DNA from: Agriotes lineatus
Taxonomy: Eukaryota; Arthropoda; Insecta; Coleoptera; Elateridae
DNA: 64,000 nucleotides
Assembly (NCBI GenBank): GCA_940337035.1
Contig: CALNHX010003300.1
Coordinates: 62,001-126,000 of the forward strand
Reading direction: 5' to 3'
Shown here in pieces: positions 21,974 through 33,341 of this stretch. Under the pieces are notes generated by a model, which worked only from the letters and a program-made list of their open reading frames with translations, searched no databases and had not been told where the DNA came from. Positions within the stretch are counted from its first letter, which is position 1, and every line of letters begins with the position of its first letter. Position numbers and translations under genes: made by a program.

Positions 21974-22129
21974 TTTAATCAGTTTTACCGAAGTGTCAAC
22001 TTGACAATCCCATCAACCTTCATTTTGACGTTAGGTATATTTTATAACTAAACTGTTGTACACTGTTAAAATAATATAAATGCAAAGCCTGCTCTGCATC
22101 ATAAAGCAAAAAAATAGACTATACCTTAA

Positions 22130-22665
22130 TAACTATTAGTTTAGTTGGATTCATCACTTTAATAAAGCAATATTGATTCCAAAGGTAATGTGATATCAGA
22201 TATTTATGGCCACCCGGTGCTTTTAACTTGATCCATTAATACGAGCTATCATATTTCTGACTTCCTAATTATCAATTTTTAGTTTAATACTATAATAGTA
22301 TATTGTAGTCACTGGTTACTTAATAAGTGCTATTTTATGAAAAAAAACCAACCATACAAAAATTAATTAAACAATGAACAATGTTTATTATCAGATTTTC
22401 ACATAAGCAATGAATACACATGAATAAGCAAACTTAAATAAATATAGAAACGAGTTTTGAAAAAATAATAAGGGTGCAAATAAAGATTAAAAACAATAAA
22501 ACACAAATACAAAAATAAATTCAATTAAGAAACTATCATTTAGAAATCTGTACCACAAAAAGAAATTCTATTTGGTAAAGCACCTACTAAATCGTTTATA
22601 AATTCGTCTAGACTCTAGAATCTAGATTTACATGTTCTACCTCGTCTATATAAGTATTTAATACA
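22130..22665. other. AT-rich stretch, no feature seen
   Basis: About 530 bp with no open frames of note. Sequences like ACCGGGTGA at about 22671 and TCACCCTGTATA at about 23077 might be decayed ends of an element around the next entry. Confidence 0.35.
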
Positions 22666-22780
22666 CATACCGGGTGACAATGAGAACAAAGCCATGCTTT
22701 TATCTTCTCCATTTATGGATCGATTTAGATAAAATTTTATATGAACATACTAGAGATAATTTCCGATTGACCGATAAATA

Positions 22781-23010
22781 CAGTCGCGACCATAAAAACC
22801 GGGACAGTTGTTTTGACCTAATTTTCAAAATGCGAAAAGAAGTGCTGACACTGACAATTCTAATTAATAGAAGTCATCAAAAGTCATTATTCAGATCTAA
22901 ACAATGACTTTTGATGGCATTTATTAATTAGAATTGTCAGTGTCAGCACTTCTTTTCGCATTTTGAAAATTAGGTCAAAACAACTGTCCCGGTTTTTATG
23001 GCCGCGATTG
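22781..23010. mobile_element. 230-bp palindromic miniature element
   Basis: Almost the whole length is two inverted arms of about 100 bp, starting CAGTCGCGACCATAAAAACC on the left with one or two mismatches to the right. TA flanks both ends (22779-22780, 23011-23012). The centre is AAAAGTCATTATTCAG...AATGACTTTT. This is a Tc1/mariner-type miniature element. The arms are nearly identical, so it is either young or recently copied. Confidence 0.9.
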
Positions 23011-23184
23011 TATAGTCAAAACGCCCGACTTCCGGTTTCACCGGAAATCATACCAACTTTGATTTTTTAAATGGATCACCCTGTATATTTTATGTTTTTC
23101 GGAATCTACAAGTCAAATTACATAAACTAGTCTCACCAAATTATAATTTTTTCAAACAATCATTTTTTTTTCAACTTTTATTTT

Positions 23185-23870
23185 TTACGTTTTTACATTT
23201 GGTATTTGAGGTGATAAAAAGTTGTTCCTTCGCCGCATAAAGGTGCACAATTCTGGGCAGTCCCTGCATCCTAATTTAATCAGTTCCTGGAAATTGCTCT
23301 TTACCTCAGAATATGATCTGATTGCAATTCTTTGTTTTGCAAGGTATAACAACGAACTAAAAATTTTTTTGAGAGCATTTCGTGCGACATGCTGGCCCTG
23401 GTGAAAAGCTGTATTTAATTGTGAAGTAATAAACGATTTTCCAAATTGAAACAATTGTAGAGTAGCTGCTTTGTGAATACTACTACTTTCGTGCATTATG
23501 AACCTTTCTTCTAATTACTGAATCCAAATTTTCCGAAACTAGTCTCATGCGAAAAAGTAACCAGATTCAGCATAGTAGCTTTAGCACAGGAATGACAAAC
23601 AACTTGTGATATACCAGAATCATAATGGATTCACGGAAATGTTTGAAACCATTCGTAATTAAATTTACGTTCTCTATTTGTAATAATTTGGCTAGGCATG
23701 TCTTCAGGTTGAAAAGGTTTATCAGGCAACTTGCATAAATCTAAAAAAGCTGTAGAACATTTTAGTTGTACGCCACTGGATTTTTCACTTTGACAAGTAG
23801 ACTCAGTAGACTGCATACTACTCGTATTCTGGCATGCACTTGCAGACTTGCACTACTCGTACTTGCTTCA
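23185..23870 (-). pseudogene. hAT-type transposase fragment (TTF zinc finger, DUF4371-like)
   Basis: The N-terminal piece, 23631-23816, contains LPDKPFQPEDM, RERKFNYEWFQTFP, which is the start of a TTF-type zinc finger as in ZMYM1-like hAT proteins. After at least two breaks near 23510-23640, the second piece (23185-23496) continues with HESSSIHKAATLQL, FITSQLNTAF and QRIAIRSYSEVKSNFQELI, matching the beginning of the DUF4371 region. The catalytic and dimerisation domains further on are absent, so this is the front half of a transposase only. A sequence like a hAT end (CAGCAGGCGCGTAGGAGCC on the minus strand) lies upstream near 24843, which may be the 5' end of the same element. Confidence 0.72.
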
Positions 23871-24841
23871 GAATCATCGTTTACTAAAATAATTCAGTTA
23901 GTTTTAACTACAGAAAGACAGAATTCCCCAATAAAGTTTACCTTTCCTCATTGTATTACGAATTTGAGTTCAAAACTCGAATATCTTTTTCTGTGTCATA
24001 ATTGATTTCTTTTAAGCTACAAATAATGCACTAGTCACCAGTATACTAATGAACTAAGATAAAGCCGGTATCTATAATAATATAATTTTCCTTAATGTGT
24101 GTCTGTGGCACAAAATAAAATCTCACGTTCCGGCTTCACAGATGTTTATATTTGTTTAGGTTTTGTTTTTCTTATCTTAGCGCTCGGATCGGAGCTTGAC
24201 CTTTCGCGTATCCTATTTCACGTGCGCGCCGATTCAAGACTCCCAGCGCGTAGCGCGCTGTTTGCTTGTCTTTCTTTATTAGACAGGTACAGACTACAGA
24301 CCTCTGAGCACATACGCGAATGAGGCAGATTGAGGAGAGGTGACAAAACTTTATATTGCACTCGAGTGACATGCATATTATCACTATTCGTCCAAGTAGC
24401 TATTATTTTAAGCTGGTAAACATAACACGTGTTAATGTTCCACATAATAAATCAATAAATGTATTTTATCAGACCCGCGCCAATAAGTTGTTCAAAAAGG
24501 CGGTTAAAATCTTAATAGCAGGCATCTTTCGGAAACAAACCTTGCAGTTGCACGGCAAATTACCCGATAAGAAAAGTGTTAGTATAGTAGTCCAATTTCA
24601 ATTATATCCGACCACACCGATTACTTTCTGGAATAGTGAAATTTAATATCGCTCACTCGACGGCAAAAAAATAAGGCGATTTACGCGGGTTTTAATTACA
24701 ATTCAAGTGCATATATGTTCATGTTAGTGGTTGCAAGAAATACGTAAAATTATAAATTATGATGAAACCAGAAAAAGATATTTTTGAAAATTATTTAGGG
24801 GACCATTGGCCCCCGTGGCCCCCGCGGCTCCTACGCGCCTG

Positions 24842-25212
24842 CTGTTAGTATTTTGCTTTACATCGTATTTTTGTTTCTTCACAATCTTCACGTACGAGTT
24901 TGATTGCCAAAACGAGGCGGTCAGCCGAGTTTTGTGGCAACCAAACGAGTCTCGTTAAAATGCTCATAAGCAAACGTGCATTTTTCAATATTTTATCTTC
25001 ATCAATAAATCAGGCATTTGCCAGTACATTGCAAATTTTAAATTTCCCGCCATCGTGCTCTGCATGCCCATACGAAACTTCTAACTTGATAATTAGTTTT
25101 AGGTATCACTGTGTCCGCATTCCTTCATCATAAGCCAAACGCATTTCAGTTTTACCGCTGTTTCAATTCAAATTTTGTGATAAACGCTCAAAATTTTGCC
25201 GCTAAAACGATT
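24842..25212. other. no recognised feature
   Basis: AT-rich spacer between a possible hAT end and the composite foldback. A short plus-strand frame at 24900-25133 has no recognisable motifs. Confidence 0.35.
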
Positions 25213-25220
25213 CCATTTAC

Positions 25221-25972
25221 TGCAGTGCCTTTATATAGACAGTGGCGACAATACAACTAAGCCGCCGCTACAGTGCCTTTATATAGACAGTGGTGACAAT
25301 GGGGTGTGCTATTTATGATTGACTCTCTAGATCACATGGTTTTAGCCGCCATGTTTATGCTAAATCACCTCTGATTCGTATTATACTTTTGGCAGTACTG
25401 AAGTGTATTGTCAGTTTATGTCAAATTCGATATTAGTAGGTTAGGTTTTGTTTGTTATTTGACACAGACTGACGCAAATCTTAACCTGCAAATCTTGAAT
25501 GTTTTCAGTTCTGCCAAACGTAAAACACGTAGCACAGTCGACTCTGAATACGGATTTAAAGGAACACCCGTTAGAAATTTGCCTAAATATGGCGGCGAGG
25601 GTGTGGCTTAGTTGTATTGTCGCCACTGTCTATATAAAGGCACTGTAGCCGCCGCCATATTTAGGCAAATTTCTAACGGGTGTTCATTTAAATCCGTAAT
25701 CAGAGTCGAATGTGGTACGTGTTTTACGTTTGGCAGTACCGAAAACAGAGATTTGCAGATTAAGATTTGCTTCAGTCTGTGTCAAATAACAAACAAAACC
25801 TAACCTACCAACCTCGAATTTGACATTACACTTCAGTACTGCGTACTGCCAAAAGTATAACACGAATCACAGGTGATTTAGCCTAAACATGGCGGATAAA
25901 ACCACGTGATCTAGGGAGCCAATCAAAAATAGGACACCCCATTGCCGCCACTGTCTATATAATGGCACTGTA
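25221..25972. mobile_element. 752-bp composite foldback element, 8-bp duplication
   Basis: Ends begin T(G/A)CAGTGCC followed on both sides by TATATAGACAGTGG, and an exact 8-bp duplication CCATTTAC flanks it (25213-25220, 25973-25980). An additional copy of the end lies inverted in the centre (about 25615-25648) and another directly at about 25270. Arms of over 300 bp pair across the centre. The layout suggests two related copies joined by internal rearrangement. The 8-bp duplication suggests hAT or P type. Each arm holds a smaller element with ends TTGGCAGTACTGAA (see also 13708). Short frames within the arms have no recognisable product. Confidence 0.85.
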
Positions 25973-25980
25973 CCATTTAC

Positions 25981-26660
25981 ATTCTATGGTGCTGTCATCT
26001 TATAGGAAAAAGTGCAGCGGTCCCCGTCTTAAATTTTCCTGCATTTTTATTTGTGCCCCATCTCTTAGATAACCGCTGAACTTTTACACATAAATTCTTT
26101 CAACAAACATGGCGGAGGCCGTTTAAAAAAACTTATTTTCTGGTTTTTGTATTTGTTACTTGCAATAACGGTGTTATATTTTAGAAGAACGTACTGGACT
26201 ACAAGGTGAATAGATTCCATTATGTTAGAGTTAGAATCTAATATATTACCAATAATTTTACGATTCTAGATGCCAATAACGGAAAAAATCATGAACAAAT
26301 CATAAATACAACTAGTGGAATCTATTGAATAAGGTCTTCTCTTTAAGAAAATAAATGTAGGTTTCCTTACTTTGCTATATTTTGGGTAAAAATCAGAAAA
26401 TAAAATAGCTTATGTGGCGCCCTCTTATAATGCGTCTTGAACTTAGATTTCGCAGTGCGTTTCTCAACTGTTTGTATTTATTCACTGATGAAGCTAACAA
26501 AATTAGCAAAACGTTTAACCAAATTTGTAATTATTGTAAGAATATTTTGTGCAAAATGATTTTTACTATTCAAACAAAAATCATGAATATTTAATGATAA
26601 TTGATATCAGCAACTTGACATCCTCCTCCTCATTCCTTAGGCCCCTCGTAGGGGCGTGGT
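25981..26660. other. no recognised feature
   Basis: AT-rich spacer before the LINE fragment. No repeat or gene seen. Confidence 0.35.
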
Positions 26661-26671
26661 GGCATTATGAT

Positions 26672-27653
26672 CTACTTTATGGATTTGATGGTTTCCTTCC
26701 AAGACGCTTGATCCTGGGCCGAGTGGGTGACTTCGTACAGTGTTTGCGTTGTCATTGCCTTTAGTTGGTCCATCCATCTCATAGGCAATCTACCTCTTGG
26801 TCGGCGTCTGTCCATTCTGCCTTGGACTACTAATGTTTCCATGTCCTTTGTGCGTCTGCTAATATGTCTGAAGTACCGTAAGTATGCGTGGGCTATATCT
26901 GTACTCAGTCGTTCAATCTTCAGTTCTTCCAAGATTGATTTATTGGTTCGGTGAGCCGCCCTGGCACGCGTAAAACCTGTCTAGAGTGCCTGGGACAGTA
27001 ACTCGGGGGGTATTTCTAAGCTTGACTATCAGATGGCAGCACAAAATTCTACCAATCAGAGCCAGTTCCTGGCTCTGCTACCAATCATATGTGATCATAG
27101 ATACATGTATGTGATAAAGTAGTGGCGCCACCTGTTAGTACTATCGGAATGTACCTCCCAGGAGCCGTTCAAGGTCATATAAATCGGTATTTTGACATCA
27201 AAGGAACCGACAGTGAGTGTCTCTACTTGTTTGATATATGTACGCTGGTTATATTTTTAATGTGTTGTTGATTGTTGTTCTTTCTGTCTATGATCATCAC
27301 CTTGGTTTTAAATTATTTATCTGTAATCCGTGTTCTTTGCTGTGTTTGATTAATCTATCCATACCAATCTGGAGCTCAGACTCCCCTGAGGCTATTATGA
27401 CAGTATCGTCGGTGTATCTCAAGTTGTTAATTTGCCGTTCCCCGATGGCGACTCCTCCTTTCTATTCTTCTAGTACTGTACGCATTATATATTCATTGTG
27501 TATGTTGAATAGAATGGGTGAGAGGATACATCCTTGTCTAACACCTGCTTTAGCTTTGAACGTTTGTGAGTACACATTATTAACTCTTACTTTTGCGCTG
27601 TTGTTCTCGTATAAATTACGTATTAATGTGACTAGGTGTGGGGGTGTGCCCAT
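26672..27653 (-). pseudogene. LINE reverse transcriptase fragment
   Basis: Two parts of one non-LTR retrotransposon protein. The upstream part (27240-27653) has RT block GVRQGCILSPILFN and, in a shifted frame, RYTDDTVIIASGESELQ, where the catalytic pair keeps both Asp residues but the usual F/Y-A-D-D has Thr for Ala. The downstream part (26672-26990) is the C-terminal region, with TNKSILEELKIERLS, YLRYFRHISRR, GRMDRRRPRGRLPMRWMDQ and AQDQASWKE. Between them, about 26990-27240 shows no homology I recognise and may be an insertion or badly decayed. It would have copied LINE RNA at the nick. Clade is not assigned. Confidence 0.82.
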
Positions 27654-27726
27654 TTCTATTAGTAGTAAAACACTTAAAACAGTAAATTCGTGTAATAATT
27701 CAGAAGAAATAATCTATTCTACATGA

Positions 27727-28328
27727 CTACCTAACATTAATGAAGTGGTGTGTATAATTCCACCACTTTATACTATCCATATACGTAATGTAAGTAAATA
27801 ATTTTTTTATAAACGGTAAGATAAACTAACTTTTTAAAATATCTACGCTCACAATCTTAAAAAAACTTGTATCTACGTCAGTGTGTAAAATTGCCTTTTA
27901 GTTGGCAGTTTTAAGTTTTTAAAACGACTGTTTAATAACATGCTTTCATTAGTTTACGTCGTCAATAGTAACGTGTTTAAAAGATTTCATTAGGCATGTT
28001 GTCAGTAGCAACGTGTTTTAAAAATTTTAAAACATGCAAAATTGCGACCGGTTGCTAGTTATCCTAATTAATTTTTTTTTATATTTACCGTCTTTTCGAG
28101 ATTCTATCGTAGATAAAATATTGTACGATACACATGCGTAAAGCATCTTTAGTCACTCGCGGGGCTTAAAACGCTCGCTCACTCGCGTTTTAACTCTACT
28201 CCACTCGTGCCTAAAGAGTAGCTTTGCGCACTTGTGTCGTAAATTTCTATTATTTTAGATACAATGTAAAATTATTATGTAAATTTGTAAAACTTTAACA
28301 CTGAATAAGGCTCGTAAAAAAATCTGAA
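27727..28328. other. no recognised feature
   Basis: AT-rich spacer. No frame or repeat of note. Confidence 0.35.
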
Positions 28329-28332
28329 TATA

Positions 28333-29632
28333 CAGTGTCCGTCAAAAAGTCGGCATAATATGGGAAACATTTTTATATTTGATTTTTCAAAAAAACTTTT
28401 TACTTCAATAATTTGTGCTTTTCTAAAAACCTATTTAGCCCCTATCATATATACCGAGTGATTTTTACTTATTTAAAAAATGCAGTTTTTCGAAATTGTC
28501 AAAATCCGAAAAGTGCTATTTTTCGGAAATTAGTAAAATTCAATGAGATTTTTTAGAGTGTGTTATTTTTTGCTAACTGAACAATCTCAAGGCCAGAAAC
28601 CCCTATTTTTCAACTTTAGCTAAAAATTTATTTTTAAATTTTTTAAATATTTTACGAAATTTCACATAGCAAGACTTAATATTAAAATACGAATTTTTTT
28701 ATGTGAACAATTTGAAGGTTTATAATTGAGAAACATAATACAAAATGTTAATTAATTCGTTAGATTATTTATTATTTACCAAAAAGTAGTATGTTTGCAT
28801 AATTTTTTCGTTTTTTATACAAGACGTTTTTTAGGAGAAATATTTTTCAATTCTAATTCTAATTAATATCTATTTAAATGGATTCAAGAAACTCTAATCT
28901 AGCCCTGTTAATAAATTACTGTTACAAAAATCCTGTAAATATTCTTTTACAGTTGTCTAAATGACGATTTTTTTAGAACATGTGATTGGACACAGAAAAA
29001 TCTCCTCTTTTAGACAACTGGAAAAGAACATTTACAGAATTTTTTTAATAGTAATTCATTAGCCGTGCTAGATTAGAGTTTCTTGAAGTCATTTAAATAG
29101 ATATCAATTAGAATTAAAAATATTTCTCTTAACAAGCGGTTTGCATAAAAAACGCAAAAATTATGCAAACACTACTTTTCGGTAGATAATAAAAACTCTA
29201 AAGAAGTAATTAAGAATTTATATTATTGTTTCCAATTATAAATCTTTAAAGTGTTCACATAAAAAAATTTGAACTTTAATATTAAGTCTTGGTAGGTGAA
29301 ATTTTGAAAAATATCTAAAAAATTAGAAAAATAATTTTTAGCTAAAGTTAAAAAATAAGGGTTTTCTGACTTTGAGATTGTTCAGTTAGCTAAAAATTAC
29401 ACACTCTAAAGAAATCTCATTGAAATATTACTTAATTTCCGAAAAATAGCACTTTTCGGATTTTGACAATTTCGAAAAACTCCATTTTCTAAATAAGTAA
29501 AAATCACTCGGTATATATGATACGGGCTAAATAGGTTATTAGACAAGCACACATGACTGACGTAAAAAGTTTTTTTGAAAAATCAAAAATAAAAATGTTT
29601 CCCATATTATGTCGACTTTTTGGTGTACACTG
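28333..29632. mobile_element. 1.3-kb palindromic (foldback) element
   Basis: Left end CAGTGTCCGTCAAAAAGTCG pairs with the right end CAGTGTACACCAAAAAGTCG on the minus strand. Pairing continues through nearly the whole element, for example CCGAAAAGTGCTATTTTTCGG sequences near 28510 and 29445, to a loop at about 28970-29020. TA lies on each side (28331-28332, 29633-29634). Each arm is about 630 bp. No frame encodes a transposase. Transcripts across it would fold into long double-stranded RNA. Confidence 0.9.
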
Positions 29633-29673
29633 TATATTATTTATGAATGTTTGAACTTTTCTTCAACATAATT

Positions 29674-29951
29674 TCTTTTTCTTCCTCTTATTTATAGGCC
29701 AGTGGTCTGTTTTAACCACGAAGTGGTGGTTCTGTGAGCCCTCTTTACCCTTAGGCCGGGTAGGTGGCTAGCCTTGCCCGTCGAAAGTGAGGTAGAGTTT
29801 CCTTGTTTAGGGATTTCCGACTACCACAGGTGTTAGCGTGGTAGCCGGGGAGCGTGCGATTTTTAATAAAATTTTTCTAGATTCCGCCGGGATTCGAACC
29901 CGAGCCGGCCACTTGAGAGGCGAGCATTTGCTCGCGGGGCCATCCGCTCAT
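29674..29951 (-). mobile_element. tRNA-derived SINE, copy 1
   Basis: 278 bp on the minus strand, flanked by an exact 12-bp duplication TTCAACATAATT (29662-29673 and 29952-29963). The 5' end is tRNA-like: GAGCGGATGGC as box A and GGTTCGAATCC as box B, RNA polymerase III promoter elements, with an anticodon-loop-like CTCAAGT (possible Leu). The body contains CTACCTAGCC-type sequence (CCACCTACCCGGCC region) and ends in an AAGAAG-rich tail. It would be moved by a LINE. A second copy lies at 41597. Confidence 0.92.
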
Positions 29952-29974
29952 TTCAACATAATTGACTGCAATAA

Positions 29975-30736
29975 TTATCCAATAAAGATGATTTAAAATA
30001 TAAATAATACAGTCGTAAAACAAAAATTTACTATCACAGCTTGTCATTTAAAAGGTTGAGGTTAGATGGTTTGAAAATGCCATAATATGCATCTTTGAAA
30101 TGCATTAACTATTCAAGGCCTGGTTTTCCGGCTGACTAAAAAAGGCCAAACATTTGGGTTGAAATTGCAGTCATTTATTAGTACACTGCAAGGTTTCAAT
30201 TTCCCGCCATTCTGCGGAAATTTCGTGCCCACTGCATGGTGAAAATACATGGAATGACCAAGGGACTAATTTTGAAAACTATCAAGTTTTGGACTACGGT
30301 AAGTTGGGCTAGATCGACATAATTTAGCCTCAAGAATTGTGCTAGCTTTTCGTATGGACATTTTAGAGACACTCTGTATGCAGGAGAAGAGTACCGCCTT
30401 CTTTTGATCCATGAAAATGCCGCTATCGCCACCATTTTTACTTCAATGTCACTTTTCATTAGTTGCGATTTTTGGAAATGCCAAGTTCTTCTGTAGGAAA
30501 TTGCAGCGAACGCTCCGAAAATCATGTAAGACTATTTTTACTACCTCAAAAAATTAAAAATCAAAAGAGAAGAAACCTGCGTAAAACACCGAAGAAAGCA
30601 TAAATTTGGTAGTTAGTTCCTACATGTGTTTTATCATTTTTTTTTATTTTCCGGTGGTTTTTGTAATAGATTTCAATGAAGTACTAACCGCAAATACAAC
30701 CCAAGCTATAAAAATCTGGTGTGATACACTCACACA
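29975..30736. other. no recognised feature
   Basis: AT-rich spacer. A minus-strand frame of 109 codons (30196-30525) has no motif or family resemblance I can identify and is probably chance. Confidence 0.35.
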
Positions 30737-31380
30737 ACTTCCTTTTACAGTGATCTTATAATTAGTCAAAAATTTCATTTTTAATTTTTAACCATTTGTC
30801 AAAAATTTTCAAAAATTACAAATTCTACAAAAACGGTACAAAATAGAGCGTTAGTTAAAGAGACAAATTTTCTCTGGAATTTTAAGGTGAATTCAAAAAT
30901 GTAATAATATACCGGGTGTTTTATTTACAATAGGAGTTAATAAAAAAATAGGACAAAAACAAAAGAAACCCACTTTAGAAGTATTCAACTGGAAAATCAC
31001 CTATCTCACATCAATAAACATTAAAAATGTAATAAAACTGTAAAGTTTAAAAAAAATCGTTAGAGCCGTTTTTGAAAAAATCGAAAAAAACTGAAAAATC
31101 ACAAGAGTAAACACCTACTTCCGGTTATGCGATTTTCTTCAAAAGCTTGCTGTCTCATCTACATAGTACACAAAACTTATACATAAAGTTTCAACGCTAT
31201 ACCTCTTTTCGTTTTTGAGATATTCTGTTCACAGACAGACAGACTGACACACAGACACACAGACCAATGAAAAAAATATGTTTTTTGGGTTCAGGGGACT
31301 CTAAAACGTAAAGATCTGTTGAAAACTCAATTTCGAATTTTTGGGGTGAATCCAATACTTCATTTATTGTAAAAGGAAGT
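30737..31380. repeat. CAGA-containing dispersed element, copy 1
   Basis: Bounded by ACTTCCTTTTACA and its reverse complement. It contains TTTTGAGATATTCTG, then a CAGACAGACAGACTGACACACAG microsatellite, then GGGACTCTAAAACGTAAAGATCT. The same order (TTTTTGAG, CAGA repeat, GGGAC...GATCTG, then GGAAGTAA at the right end) occurs near 40160-40385 and 52070-52215. It has no gene. Ends are approximate because target duplications are not evident. Confidence 0.7.
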
Positions 31381-32290
31381 AATAATTGAAATTATGGAAG
31401 TTAGTTTTGAGTAAAAATTGCGAAAGATCCAGTCGCATTAAAACTAAAATGCAAGTTAAGGCGAGTGTTTAGTAACTTTAAAAGTCTTCTTTTGACACAT
31501 CTGGGGATTTTTGAGAACGCCTAAATACACGTAACAAAATGAATGGCTACTGCCTCTGGCAAGCGCTCTCTTGTATATTTGACCAGTGGAGGTTGTTAAT
31601 CCTGTAATAATAAGTTAATCTTACAGCATATGTACCTCATTACGAACAGTTAGCTAAGAAAACAGAATGCAAACACATTTAACCGTAAATATAGGACATG
31701 GAGAAGTTATAACTGAGAATATCCCTTACGCATACTTAATTGAAAATTTTCCATAGCAACGGCTATTATTAATAATCGGAAATTTATTGAAATTTACCGG
31801 AAATTTTCCACATATGTCATTGTCATCAAAGCATATACCATATAGGGACGTCAAAGTCAGTACGTTGATAATGATTGTTGCTGTGGGCAACCAAAAGCGA
31901 CACCTAAACAAACTTAAATGTTAATTAATTGTAGTTTTGACAAAAAATCCCAACATTTTAGAACTTAGATATTAGTTTTATTATTATTTTTAACAAAAAT
32001 GTTTTTTACTGTGCTTTTTCATTCGTGATATTCTCTATCAAAATATAACGCGTGCATAAAGCATTTCCTATGGAAATATTTGCAAAACGTTTCTGCAGCG
32101 ACTTTTTTTTCTAACAACATCATTCGTGCATGCCTCCAGGAAAAACTATCTGCAGAACAATTTCCAGAAATTTTTCAATCATTTGTTATATTTCAACTGA
32201 AAATTGCGAAATGTTTTTAATAGTCATAATAGTTTAATAGCTTTTATTCTACATGTTATAAAAATTTAAAATACATACAATCTAAAAACT
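31381..32290. other. no recognised feature
   Basis: AT-rich spacer. A 61-codon minus-strand frame (31726-31911) shows no recognisable domain. Confidence 0.35.
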
Positions 32291-32293
32291 ATA

Positions 32294-32426
32294 CAAGGTG
32301 CCCAACTTAAATGTACGCAGCTTTAAGCAGGTGAGTATGCAACACAAACACCATTCGCCCTTGAAATGTAATGTGTGTTGCATACTCAACTGCTTAAAGC
32401 TGCGTACATTTAACTTGGGCACCCTG
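32294..32426. mobile_element. 133-bp miniature inverted-repeat element
   Basis: Inverted arms of about 45 bp start CA(A/G)GGTGCCCAA and include ATGTACGCAGCTTTAAGCAG. TA sits on both sides (32292-32293 and 32427-32428). Non-coding Tc1/mariner-type miniature element. Confidence 0.9.
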
Positions 32427-32429
32427 TAT

Positions 32430-33080
32430 ATAATAGAATAATTCATTCTCATAAATCAATGGCGTAAAAAATGAAATATTGTATGCTATTTTGAGAGTTA
32501 ATAAACGTATACTATTTTTTAGCCCAATTGCCAAGTTGTAGTTAAAGAATAATTACTGCTGTAGACCCAATAATGCTAGTTGAAACGTTTACAACGACAA
32601 ATTAAGCTTACTCGACGTGATTCTAAAACCCAATAAACTATCAATTAACATTGAAAATAAAATGTCACTTGAATGACATTTATAAAACATTGCAAGGCTA
32701 TATTGCATTCGAATTTTTAGTTTTTTATGTCGTTATTGTTATTATTATTAATTTTTCCCTTTGTTTACTTCTTGCTGATTTTATAAGTTTAAGAAGATTT
32801 TTTTAATTTTATTACAATATTCTGCACTCACAATATTTATGTACATAAAGGTACTACTCTTATTTGATCAAGTTTCTTGTCTTGTCTAAAACTTTTGAGT
32901 AACCAATATAATGGTATATTTTAATAAATATTGAACAATTTATTGAAAATTAACAAAGACCTTTTGGCCCGTACCTACGTAAATTGATAAGTATTTGTTG
33001 GATGTTAGCAACATGTACAAAAGTATATTTATTTCATTTTTAAAAATCTGAATTTGATCGCTTAAGATCATTCTAAATCC
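32430..33080. other. no recognised feature
   Basis: AT-rich spacer with no gene or repeat seen. Confidence 0.35.
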
Positions 33081-33083
33081 TCA

Positions 33084-33341
33084 TCATGGCCAATCACTAT
33101 AAAATTTTATGTTTTTCTCATTTCCACAAAAATCACTGCGTAAAATAGTATTTGTTTTCCTGTGGTACTTAATAATTTTTCTTGGAACCATTGACTCCTG
33201 GACTCCTAAAGGTATCTCTGTTAAAATTATATCTTGTAATGGTTCACTGCACATAGCAATTCTGATTGCAGAATTAACTAAATAATTTGAGGGATAGAAG
33301 TTAGCATGAAATAAAGCAAGTTTAGGAAGAGTTACTTTCAA
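33084..33341 (-). CDS. unrecognised 85-codon frame
   Basis: Open frame from ATG 33341 to the stop at 33084 with a mixed composition (MKVTLPKLALFHANFYPS..., ...GVQESMVPRKIIKY). I recognise no family. Flanks are AT-rich with no splice sites or promoter I can support. It may be the remnant of a mobile-element protein or chance. The composition is somewhat more protein-like than the neighbouring random frames, which is the only reason to list it. Confidence 0.15.
   Translation of the reverse strand: MKVTLPKLALFHANFYPSNYLVNSAIRIAMCSEPLQDIILTEIPLGVQESMVPRKIIKYHRKTNTILRSDFCGNEKNIKFYSDWP

Larger units (their letters stand above)
18868..22121 (-). mobile_element. DD82E (Sailor-like) transposon
   Basis: Long inverted ends, about 45 bp, contain TAGTCTGTTTTTTTGCTTTA on the left and the matching TAGTCTATTTTTTTGCTTTA on the right, then CAGAGCAGGCTTTGCAT. 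TA duplications lie at 18866-18867 and 22122-22123. The transposase is on the minus strand at 20575-21973. Between the left end and the gene lie a miniature element (19333-19571) and a Jockey fragment (19710-20255), so the original element was shorter than its present 3.25 kb. The restored target would read GGTACC around the TA. Confidence 0.86.

Noticed and set aside
22671..23090. Outer element around the palindromic miniature element (ACCGGGTGA / TCACCCTGTATA)
   Set aside because: The proposed ends match at only about a dozen positions with no duplication. Not enough to call.
27238..27726. 162-codon plus-strand frame
   Set aside because: It is antisense to the LINE reverse transcriptase fragment, whose motifs are on the minus strand.
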